Positions 17,647 to 24,202 of a stretch of DNA of 64,000 bases are shown piece after piece. Numbering within the stretch: the first letter of the stretch is position 1; every line of letters starts with the position of its first letter. A program made the translations under genes and the position numbers. This stretch comes from JACPYF01 sp947085525 (lineage in GTDB: Bacteria; Patescibacteriota; Saccharimonadia; Saccharimonadales; Saccharimonadaceae): positions 59,719-123,718 of the forward strand of contig CAMTWU010000001.1 of the NCBI GenBank assembly GCA_947085525.1. The letters run 5' to 3'. Below the pieces are notes generated by a model. It was not told the DNA's origin. It ran no database searches and saw only the letters and a program-made list of their open reading frames with translations.

Positions 17647-19503
17647 CTAATATAACCTGGCTTCTTTTGGTAGAACCGCACCTTTCAGCAACGTATTGAT
17701 CTCTTTTTCGTCAATTGTCTCCTTGGCAAGCAAAGCAGTCTTGAGTTCTTCGAGTGGCTTTTTGTTATGTGTCAGAATGACTTCAGCACGCTGAGCTGCT
17801 TCTTTGATCAACCCTTCAACTTCTTCATCAATTTCCTTGGCTGTGTCTTCACTATATGGCCGTTCATGCACCATACGATCAAACATCATACCACCGTTAT
17901 CTTCGTGAAATACCTGATCACGCAGTGCTGTACCCATACCCTGTTCAATAATCATATCGCGAGCAATTTCGGTTGCTTTGCGTAGATCACTACCGGCACC
18001 AGTCGTCACGCGGTCTGGACCGTATATGATTTTCTCGGCTACTCGACCTCCGAGCGCTCGAGCTAATACGTCTTTGAACTCAACAACTGATGTGTATTGC
18101 TTGTCTTCGGGCGGTAGAAACCATGTGACTCCACCAGTACCGCCACGTGGAATGATAGTGACTTTGTGCACAGGATCACTGTCAGGCAAAATATGACCAA
18201 CTAGGGCGTGACCAGCTTCGTGATACGCAGTCATTTCTTTGTCCGCTTCACTCAAAATCTTGGTTTTTCGCTCTGGACCTATGGCAACTTTTTCAAACGC
18301 CTCGGTGACATCGACATTTTTGATGATCTTGCGGTTGTTCCTAGCAGCGACAATGGCGCTCTCGTTAGCAATATTTGCCAGGTCCGCACCAGAGCTACCA
18401 GCGGTTTTAGATGATAGTGCCTTGATATCAACGCTGCTATCAACGGGTTTTTTCTTGAAGTGAACTTTCAAAATCGCTTCGCGGTCTTTTCGTTCTGGCA
18501 GACTGATTTGTACGCGTCGGTCAAAACGTCCAGGTCGCAACAAGGCTGGATCTAGTACGTCAGAACGGTTAGTCGCAGCGATCACGATAACATTTGAGCC
18601 TGTTTCAAAACCATCCATTTCAACCAAAATCTGGTTCAATGTTTGTTCACGCTCGTCATGACCACCACCCATACCGCTACCACGGCGACGTCCGACTGCA
18701 TCTATTTCATCGATAAAGATGATTGCAGGTGAATTCTTCTTGGCTTTTGCGAACAAATCGCGAACACGTGAAGCACCCACACCGACAAACATTTCTACGA
18801 ATTCTGAACCTGAGATGCTAAAGTACGGCACACTTGCCTCGCCAGCAACAGCTCGAGCCAGCATAGTTTTACCCGTACCAGGTGCACCAACTAACAGAAC
18901 ACCACGAGGTATTTTGGCACCAACGGATTGGTACTTTTTCGGATGCTTGAGAAAGTCTACTACCTCATATAAATCCTCTTTTGCTTCGTTGTTGCCAGCG
19001 ATGTCGTCGAATTTTACTTTTTCTTTGTCGCTACCATATAGCTTGGCCTTACTGCGACCAAAACCGAGAGCTTGGTTGCTCTGACCTTGTGCTTGACGGA
19101 ACATGAACCAGAACAATCCGCCGATCAGTAGAATCGGTAGCAATAGGGAAGCAATGTTCCAAATTGTTGAGCTCGTGTTACTAGGTTCTTTCACCTCAAC
19201 GACTACATCGGCATCCTTTGACAAGCCTTGTTCGTAAATTGAGCTGCCCTCTTCTTTGTATGACTTCTCAGTTGGTTTATCTTTGCCATCGGGTGTGATT
19301 TTGATATCACTACCTTCAATTTGTATTTTCTTAAGTTCACCAGCATTTGCTTCACTGATAACTTCAGAAAACGGAACTGATTTTAGTTTGTCTTTGGGAG
19401 TTGCCAGCCCGATCGCTACAAATGCTGTAAATACGAGAAGTGCCCAAAAAAGCGTATTTCGCACAATTACGCTCCAATTTTTCTTGTCCTGTTTTTTAGC
19501 CAT
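17647..19503 (-). CDS. ftsH: ATP-dependent zinc metalloprotease FtsH
   Basis: A membrane-anchored hexameric AAA+ protease for quality control of membrane proteins. The 618 residues start with a TM helix and extracytoplasmic domain, then a second TM (WNIASLLLPILLIGGLFWFM). The AAA module has Walker A GAPGTGKT, Walker B AIIFIDEIDAVGRRRG and the second region of homology (ATNRSDVLDPALLRPGRFD). The zinc site is YHEAGHALVG. The gene is downstream of tilS by about 46 bases, a gap containing the palindrome ATACTAGTAT, and is followed by murJ. Confidence 0.96.
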   Translation of the reverse strand: MAKKQDKKNWSVIVRNTLFWALLVFTAFVAIGLATPKDKLKSVPFSEVISEANAGELKKIQIEGSDIKITPDGKDKPTEKSYKEEGSSIYEQGLSKDADVVVEVKEPSNTSSTIWNIASLLLPILLIGGLFWFMFRQAQGQSNQALGFGRSKAKLYGSDKEKVKFDDIAGNNEAKEDLYEVVDFLKHPKKYQSVGAKIPRGVLLVGAPGTGKTMLARAVAGEASVPYFSISGSEFVEMFVGVGASRVRDLFAKAKKNSPAIIFIDEIDAVGRRRGSGMGGGHDEREQTLNQILVEMDGFETGSNVIVIAATNRSDVLDPALLRPGRFDRRVQISLPERKDREAILKVHFKKKPVDSSVDIKALSSKTAGSSGADLANIANESAIVAARNNRKIIKNVDVTEAFEKVAIGPERKTKILSEADKEMTAYHEAGHALVGHILPDSDPVHKVTIIPRGGTGGVTWFLPPEDKQYTSVVEFKDVLARALGGRVAEKIIYGPDRVTTGAGSDLRKATEIARDMIIEQGMGTALRDQVFHEDNGGMMFDRMVHERPYSEDTAKEIDEEVEGLIKEAAQRAEVILTHNKKPLEELKTALLAKETIDEKEINTLLKGAVLPKEARLY

Positions 19504-19549
19504 ATACGGAGTTGTCCTGATCCTTCCTGCAAGTGTTTTTATACTAGTA

Positions 19550-20395
19550 TTATTTTAGCACGGTCAAGATGTTTTTGTGAGTGAATTCTAGACTTTTATC
19601 CCCGTCAATTTCTAGTTTTGTGCCAGGTTTTGCTGTTTTGATCGCCGTCAATGCGCGCTTGGCTTGTGGACGGGTCAATTGCAACTGCGAGCGCAGTACT
19701 TCTAGCGATACAGATTCTGGCCACATGATAAAGTCATGTCGTTTATCACTGCTGAGCTGTGCTGTATGGGTATCGATTTTATCCATCAACCCGAGTTGTG
19801 ACTGATATAACTGCAGAAATTCTGCTCGCTGAGTTGCATTCATCTTTGTCACAATCTTGTGACGTATTTCGTTTCGCAGATACTTGAGATCTTGGTTTGT
19901 ACTGTCCTCTACCCATTTCAACTTGTTGCTTTTGGCGTAGTCCAAAATATCAGCTTTTGTGAAATCCAACAGTGGTCGCAGTATATGCTCGGTACTACGT
20001 AGCGAACTGAGCCCACGCCACCCTGTACCACGCGTTAGGTTGATGATGATTGTCTCGACGATATCATCGCTATGATGTGCAGTAATGATTTGCGAGGCGT
20101 TATGTTTGTCCTTGATTTCGTGCAAAAAGGAGTATCTGGCATTTCTAGCCTGGTCCTCACTGGCGTCTTTGCCTAGCTGCGCATTGCCTAGTTCAAACGG
20201 CAAGTTATACTTGTTTGCCATCTTTTTAACGAATTGCGAATCTGTCGCAGAATTGTCACGAATGCCATGGTCAAAATGTGCAACGATTAGTTTTAGATCT
20301 GTTTGTTTGCATAGCAAATCTAGCAACACGACTGAATCCACACCACCAGACACAGCAACGATATATGTTCCCGGCTGTGACTTCGCTAGTTTCAT
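19550..20395 (-). CDS. tilS: tRNA(Ile)-lysidine synthetase
   Basis: Converts C34 of tRNA-Ile2 (CAT) to lysidine so that it reads AUA. The N-type ATP pyrophosphatase domain has the PP-loop SGGVDSVVLLDLL, HFDHGIRD, ITAHHSDDIVETIIINL and RGTGWRGLSS. It is short (about 281 residues) and lacks a long C-terminal extension, as in compact genomes. The frame is open to 20419 (TTG), but ATG 20395 is preferred because it overlaps the stop of the upstream 55-codon gene as ATGA. Its substrate, a tRNA with Ile2 character, is encoded at 57800-57875. Confidence 0.92.
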   Translation of the reverse strand: MKLAKSQPGTYIVAVSGGVDSVVLLDLLCKQTDLKLIVAHFDHGIRDNSATDSQFVKKMANKYNLPFELGNAQLGKDASEDQARNARYSFLHEIKDKHNASQIITAHHSDDIVETIIINLTRGTGWRGLSSLRSTEHILRPLLDFTKADILDYAKSNKLKWVEDSTNQDLKYLRNEIRHKIVTKMNATQRAEFLQLYQSQLGLMDKIDTHTAQLSSDKRHDFIMWPESVSLEVLRSQLQLTRPQAKRALTAIKTAKPGTKLEIDGDKSLEFTHKNILTVLK

Positions 20396-20559
20396 TTTTG
20401 TATTTTTACACCTAACCAAATACCAAATAGCCCACCGACGAGGGCGAGAAAGATACTAGGACCACCAAGCCCCGTAGGATCCCAGCCTAGCAGTATCGGC
20501 ACATAGGCACCGATAGTACCGAATATACCAGCCATTAATGTCAGAACGCCTTTGCTCAT
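20392..20559 (-). CDS. Small membrane protein, 55 residues
   Basis: This short frame reads MSKGVLTLMAGIFGTIGAYV then a Pro/Gly linker (WDPTGLGGPSIF) and a second hydrophobic helix ending WLGVKIQK: two transmembrane segments. The stop overlaps the start of tilS as ATGA. The ATG lies five bases from the end of the hydrolase gene upstream, so it sits in an unbroken operon. The conserved-looking packing and codon usage make it a likely real gene. Function unknown. Confidence 0.65.
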   Translation of the reverse strand: MSKGVLTLMAGIFGTIGAYVPILLGWDPTGLGGPSIFLALVGGLFGIWLGVKIQK

Positions 20560-20563
20560 GGTT

Positions 20564-21160
20564 CTATTCTACCCTTTTAGCTAAACGTTTGAGAAAAATA
20601 ATTGGCACAAATGACAGCAAGCTAATACCCAGTCCAATTGTTGGCACATGAAATAGGGTAGGGAAGATTGCTTTTTTTGCACCTGTGACAAACGTATCTG
20701 TTATTACAACGGTTTCATCAAAGAGGGGATGGATGCTCAGTATCCTCGCCCGCTCCACTTTTGTTAGTTTTGCCAGGTTGTTATTTAGCGTACTCATAGC
20801 TTCGCGAAAAGCTGGATTTTGTAGATAATACCGAGTACCGACGGCTTCTGGTCGGCGAAGTTTGCCGCAAATAAATGCCACACCATTAACTGTTTCTTTG
20901 CGACGGGCATATGCTGCAATTACCATACTCGCCCCCGCACTCGCTCCGATCAATGATACTGCATTTCCCTGCTGGCTACGGTCATCTATTAGATCTAGTA
21001 GTCGTTTTAGCTTTTGCGAAAATGACTGGCTATTCGCCCAGCCTGTTTGAAATAGTACGGATTGCACCCCATATATTCGCCATGAACGAATGACGTTTTT
21101 TTGAAATGTTGGATTGGCATCGTTGAGACCAGTGACATAGATAACTACATGGTTTTTCAT
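20564..21160 (-). CDS. Alpha/beta-hydrolase-like protein with C-terminal membrane segment
   Basis: A 198-residue protein starting MKNHVVIYVTGLNDANP, a typical first strand plus oxyanion loop. The nucleophile elbow is SLIGASAGASM near residue 69 (GxSxG form G-A-S-A-G). A possible acid/His region is SIHPLFDETVVITD (about 142-155), with H144 as a candidate. The C-terminus (IGLGISLLSFVPIIFL) is hydrophobic and could anchor the protein in the membrane. It resembles short esterases or lipases with unknown substrate. It precedes the small membrane gene and tilS by a few bases. Confidence 0.55.
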   Translation of the reverse strand: MKNHVVIYVTGLNDANPTFQKNVIRSWRIYGVQSVLFQTGWANSQSFSQKLKRLLDLIDDRSQQGNAVSLIGASAGASMVIAAYARRKETVNGVAFICGKLRRPEAVGTRYYLQNPAFREAMSTLNNNLAKLTKVERARILSIHPLFDETVVITDTFVTGAKKAIFPTLFHVPTIGLGISLLSFVPIIFLKRLAKRVE

Positions 21161-21369
21161 ACTCTTAGTTTACCCTACTTTATTTATAAGATTTTTGAAG
21201 CTTGTCTAGATTATTGTATGAAATAAAAATAGGTGAGTGAGTAAAATTTTCACAGCCTAGTATAAAAACTTTTATTTTTTACAGTTCAGTGTGCTATTAA
21301 AATATGTTGAAAATATATCAGCACTATCTTCAATTAGAACAAAAATAGAACATTAAATTTTTATCTAGT

Positions 21370-21975
21370 TTAGACTTTTTCTTTCCAGTCGCCGCTGTTG
21401 TTTCGCGTGCGACTGGTTGCATGCCACTCGTGTGGATTGGCCACTATGATTTCGTCAAAAAGTTTTTTTGCGGTTTCTGTGTATAGCCTCGGGCGAACTT
21501 TTTCGATCCTCATCTTACCTAGTGACCATCCTATCGACTTGTTACCCATAGCTGCTTGTTCGACTAGCTCTAGATCGATATCCAATGTATCGGCGTCTTT
21601 GACTATTTTTGCTTCTAACGTTTCGCGTGTTTCATATTCTTCACGTATAGCGATAAATTCCTTTTCAACAGAGGTACCGGCTAGCATATCATCAGCTCCT
21701 AGGTCTTCGTTTCGCTCGACATATTGACGCGACAGATAGTCTACATCACCTGTGCGACTCTCGCTGATATCGTGGACTAGTACCATTTTGGCTATCTTGC
21801 CTGTATCAACACCTTTTTCCTGTGCGGCTATCATCATTGCTACCCAAAATACTCGAAAGTGGTGTTCGGCGAGGTTAGCAAAGTTAGGGCTGAGAAAACG
21901 TCGCCACATACGAGTGTTGTAGCGAATTGTCCCCATCTCGAACAGAAAGTTAACGTCTTTTTTGGAACTGGTCAT
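21370..21975 (-). CDS. HD-domain phosphohydrolase, YfbR/HDDC2-like
   Basis: A 201-residue HD-superfamily protein. NLAEHHFRVFWVAMMIA supplies the first metal His. MVLVHDISESRTGDVDYLSRQY gives the HD doublet with the E-x3-GD pattern of YfbR/HDDC2 5'-deoxynucleotidases. IVKDADTLDIDLELVEQA supplies the last Asp. This family removes phosphate from deoxynucleoside monophosphates, so a role in dNTP balance is likely. It stands alone: about 209 AT-rich bases without a gene lie downstream (21161-21369). The exact substrate is inferred from the family. Confidence 0.75.
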   Translation of the reverse strand: MTSSKKDVNFLFEMGTIRYNTRMWRRFLSPNFANLAEHHFRVFWVAMMIAAQEKGVDTGKIAKMVLVHDISESRTGDVDYLSRQYVERNEDLGADDMLAGTSVEKEFIAIREEYETRETLEAKIVKDADTLDIDLELVEQAAMGNKSIGWSLGKMRIEKVRPRLYTETAKKLFDEIIVANPHEWHATSRTRNNSGDWKEKV

Positions 21976-22070
21976 AGATAAAGTATAGCAAAAAGGCTCG
22001 GGTATCTGTAGTTATATTGACTTTTGCATACTTTTATGTTAATATATTTCAGTACTTTAACAATTTTAGT

Positions 22071-22114
22071 GGAGAGCTATTTGTGCGCATAAAAATGTGC
22101 TTGATTAGCTCTCC
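22071..22114. promoter_or_regulatory. Stem-loop leader before the zinc-ribbon gene
   Basis: GGAGAGCTA (22071-22079) pairs perfectly with TAGCTCTCC (22106-22114). The loop contains a second stem (GTGCGCAT/ATGTGC). It lies 39 bases before the start of the zinc-ribbon gene and could be a leader structure or a terminator for transcripts entering from the left. Confidence 0.45.
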
Positions 22115-22152
22115 GTTACTACAACGAGACACCCTTTCAATCATCTGACGAT

Positions 22153-22491
22153 ATGGAGTTATTATGCAAGAAACTGAACAACCTACGCATACGTACAAAA
22201 CTACTGCGATTTTTCATTCCTGCAGTAGATGTCTCCTGCCCGCAGTGCGGAAAGAAGGAGTTCGACGAGATCAGTCAAAGCAGTGAGACGTTCCCTGGGT
22301 TCAGGTGCTTCGACGTCTATGGATGTGCGGCGTGCGGCTTCCGAAACTGGATATGTACTAATGATGGAATGAGTCTTCGGGAAAAGTTCGCCATGACGCT
22401 CGAGCACGGCAAACAGCGAAAGCACATGTTCCGGAACGTCAAAGGCAAGGTCAGTCCATGGGCTAATAGGCTGTCGGACTATGAGCAGTAA
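22153..22491 (+). CDS. Small zinc-ribbon protein
   Basis: A 112-residue protein with two CxxC knuckles: SCPQCGKKEF near residue 29 and YGCAACGFRNWIC near residue 60, a zinc-ribbon layout. The tail is basic (HGKQRKHMFRNVKGK). It is GC-richer than the flanking core genes. The start is uncertain: ATG 22153 lies on GGAG, which itself looks like a ribosome site for an ATG at 22163 in another frame that soon stops, so a frameshift near the start is possible. A strong UUCG hairpin terminator follows, and the left boundary repeat of the mobile island comes next. Function unknown; nucleic-acid binding is plausible. Confidence 0.55.
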   Translation: MELLCKKLNNLRIRTKLLRFFIPAVDVSCPQCGKKEFDEISQSSETFPGFRCFDVYGCAACGFRNWICTNDGMSLREKFAMTLEHGKQRKHMFRNVKGKVSPWANRLSDYEQ

Positions 22492-22507
22492 GTAACGGAA
22501 GCATCAA

Positions 22508-22527
22508 GGCGGACCTTCGGGTCCGCC
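22508..22527 (+). terminator. UUCG hairpin terminator of the zinc-ribbon gene
   Basis: GGCGGACC-TTCG-GGTCCGCC is a perfect 8-bp stem with the very stable TTCG tetraloop. It is extended by outer GAAGC/GCTTC pairing and followed by TCTATTT. It lies 16 bases after the stop codon at 22491. Confidence 0.8.
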
Positions 22528-22541
22528 GCTTCTATTTAAAG

Positions 22542-22557
22542 AAGGATTGAACTTGTG
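22542..22557. repeat. Left attachment-site candidate (attL) of the mobile island
   Basis: AAGGATTGAACTTGTG is identical to 34892-34907 inside the tRNA-Met gene (complement of its T stem-loop). It lies at the border between core genes and the accessory block whose other end is the serine integrase. The bases to its left (TTTAAAG) do not continue as a tRNA acceptor stem, so no complete tRNA half is left here. Confidence 0.65.
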
Positions 22558-22610
22558 GATTATTATACTTATTAGCACCGACAAGAATATCGGCTACGCC
22601 TCCTCCGTTC

Positions 22611-22749
22611 AAGCTTTCTCGAAGTAAACTTCTGCGAGAGCTTTCACTACGCGATCTTTGTGACTATTTTGAGCAAGCTCAAAAGTCACAAGTTTAATTA
22701 ATATGACCAAATAATAAATCCGACCACAAGGATCGGATACATTATTTGG
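22611..22749. repeat. Three tandem hairpins at the island's left end
   Basis: Three stem-loops follow the left repeat: 22611-22643 (AAGCTTTCTCGAAGT with ACTTCTGCGAGAGCTT), 22658-22692 (TTGTGACT plus TTTGAGC pairing with GCTCAAA plus AGTCACAA, two-base loop) and 22707-22749 (CCAAATAAT/ATTATTTGG with inner ATCCGA/TCGGAT). No gene lies between 22492 and 22866. The remaining 22750-22866 has a further small hairpin, GATAGT/ACTATC (22809-22825). They may be recombination-end structures, terminators for the repressor gene, or an uncharacterised RNA. Confidence 0.55.
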
Positions 22750-22866
22750 TAGCCATGGATGGGACAACTTGGAACTCAATCAGGTCAGAAATGATCAGTA
22801 TGGCTGAGATAGTTACCGACTATCAGAAGGTAGTGCCCCACGTCACTTAAGCGCCTATAGTGGAAC

Positions 22867-23511
22867 CTAGGTCTTTACGACAGCGATAACCCTACCCCCC
22901 ACGAAGTAGCTCTGCTCTTGTGGGTCGATCGTGATTGGTGGATACGACTGGCGAGACTCAGATACGAGCCGAACCCCATATGAGTCCGTTTTTAGTTTCT
23001 TGATGTTAGCTAGGCCATCAATAATTGAGACTATGTAATCATTATTCTTTGCGTCAGTCTTGCTACCGTCCACGATTACGTAATCCCCTTCGTCAATTCC
23101 CGCAACCGCACTACCAAAAGTAGGTATTTGCGCATTCACCATAGAATCACCGACAGCCCTGAGCGCATAAGGTTTCTCCGGACGTTTCCTGAGCAAACTT
23201 GGTGATACTGGTAAATAACCTTCAATCTGATCCTCCGCAAAAGTCAGAGCTTGACCGCAGTTTGCCTGACCCATGATGGGTATATATAGCAGATCCTTGT
23301 CGTCGCTCTCATTAAGTGCAGACGCCAGTTGCATTTGCCCCGACTTCTTATCGATCTTAAGGAAACCGTTTTTCTCAAGCTGTTGGAGGTGGTGACGCAC
23401 CAACTGTGGGTTAGTCCCTATTCCTGCCTTCTCGCCAATCTCCCTTAGAGACATCTGGGCGAGGTTAGTAGTGGACGCTAGGTCCAAGATAAGCCTCTGT
23501 TTCTCGTGCAT
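22867..23511 (-). CDS. LexA/S24-family repressor with winged-helix N-terminus
   Basis: A 214-residue protein. Residues 1-65 form a winged helix (LREIGEKAGIGTNPQLVRHHL, recognition region). Residues about 80-214 form an S24 peptidase domain with the nucleophile in ALRAVGDSMVNAQIP and the Lys expected in IDGLANIKKLK. The self-cleavage site is probably ANCGQA, a CG pair instead of the usual AG. Such proteins repress SOS or prophage/ICE genes until RecA triggers autocleavage. It is divergent from the DUF3892-nuclease cassette. TATACT at about 23519-23524 (minus strand) is a plausible -10. Two TTAAC repeats nine bases apart (23542, 23551) lie in the shared promoter region. It is probably the island's switch rather than the host LexA. 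Confidence 0.75.
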   Translation of the reverse strand: MHEKQRLILDLASTTNLAQMSLREIGEKAGIGTNPQLVRHHLQQLEKNGFLKIDKKSGQMQLASALNESDDKDLLYIPIMGQANCGQALTFAEDQIEGYLPVSPSLLRKRPEKPYALRAVGDSMVNAQIPTFGSAVAGIDEGDYVIVDGSKTDAKNNDYIVSIIDGLANIKKLKTDSYGVRLVSESRQSYPPITIDPQEQSYFVGGRVIAVVKT

Positions 23512-23537
23512 ATAGTCCAGTATAGCACATTGATGAC

Positions 23538-23566
23538 TTGCTTAACACTCTTAACGCATGTATAAT
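23538..23566 (+). promoter_or_regulatory. Sigma-70 type promoter of the DUF3892-nuclease transcript
   Basis: TTGCTT (23538-23543), a 17-base spacer and a perfect TATAAT (23561-23566). It lies 27 bases from the start of the divergent repressor gene. The spacer contains two TTAAC repeats that could be operator half-sites. Transcription would start near 23573. Confidence 0.65.
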
Positions 23567-23572
23567 ATGCCC

Positions 23573-23866
23573 CAGGTCAAACGTGACGGAGTCACGGGAA
23601 CACCAACATCAACCAACTTTAATCTTGCCGAGGGTACAGAAAGGCAAGAGAAAGGGGTCATAAGGCGGGCTGTAAAAGCCCAAGCTGCTACAGCTTCTTC
23701 GGAATCCTGCGAGGATGTCGAAGCCGTGAACGCGACACATGTTGCCGCCAGCAGTCAGACGCGATCCGCTCATCAGCGGCGCAAAAGAAAATCGCCAGTT
23801 TGCATACGATTGGGTACCGAGCAAATCTGACGATTCATGGGATGACGAATATTCGTCTTCCCTCCA
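23573..23866 (+). ncRNA. Structured RNA or long leader upstream of DUF3892
   Basis: Downstream of a consensus-like promoter, this 290-base GC-rich stretch contains consecutive stems: GTGAC/GTCAC (about 23581-23593), CTTGCC/GGCAAG, GGGCT/AGCCC, a long stem closing CTTC...GAAG with ATCCT/AGGAT inside (about 23696-23728), and GGGATGACGA/TCGTCTTCCC at the end. A 90-codon frame (23558-23830) overlaps it. Its composition (Ala/Ser/Thr/Arg without a fold-like pattern) and the regular stems favour RNA. It is not tmRNA, RNase P or a known riboswitch by eye. It could be a leader of the following two genes or a stand-alone RNA. Confidence 0.4.
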
Positions 23867-23905
23867 GTATATAACATAAGCGTTTTACCACAAGGAGGGT
23901 AAGAT

Positions 23906-24190
23906 ATGGCATTTCAAATAGTAGGTATACGTAAGCCTGGTGGAGCAAATAATCCACACGAAGCAATCAGTCATTATCAGTGGATTGACGATGGTGAGAC
24001 CACCGCGTACATCACTGAACGACTCAAGGTAGTCAGCTGGGTCGAAGACCTAAAGATACCTGCATACATATTGGACGGCAATAAGAAGATCTGGTGCCAG
24101 GTTAGACAGAATGATCATGGCACGAAGTATCTTCAGACCGTAGCCGATGGTCAGTGGTCAAATAACTTATTAGCGTTGCCAGAAGTATAG
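23906..24190 (+). CDS. DUF3892 family protein
   Basis: A 94-residue protein of the DUF3892 type. It starts MAFQIVGIRKPGGANNPHEA (the family pattern of an Arg-Lys strand, 'xItavRKp') and continues HYQWIDDGETTAYITERLKV and LDGNKKIWCQVRQNDHGTKYL. It has an excellent ribosome site (AAGGAGGG, eight bases before ATG). It is followed after 12 bases by the PD-(D/E)XK gene, so the two form a cassette. Family function is not established; it is often a small partner in accessory loci. It may act with, or control, the nuclease. Confidence 0.65.
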   Translation: MAFQIVGIRKPGGANNPHEAISHYQWIDDGETTAYITERLKVVSWVEDLKIPAYILDGNKKIWCQVRQNDHGTKYLQTVADGQWSNNLLALPEV

Positions 24191-24202
24191 GATGCGAATG
24201 AT

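Noticed and set aside
22163..22285. Alternative start ATG 22163 with a good GGAG for the zinc-ribbon gene
   Set aside because: That frame stops after about 40 codons and breaks the second CxxC knuckle; the zinc ribbon is in the 22153 frame. A start-proximal frameshift remains possible.
22762..22820. Resemblance to the SRP RNA apex (AGGTCAGAAATGATCAG)
   Set aside because: A GNRA loop with a short stem is present, but the 3' AGCAG strand of the symmetric loop is missing and the flanks do not form the SRP helix.
23558..23830. A 90-codon plus-strand frame overlapping the structured leader
   Set aside because: Composition is Ala/Ser/Thr/Arg-rich without a hydrophobic core, no ribosome site fits, and the DNA is dominated by regular stems. 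I kept the region as a candidate RNA instead.
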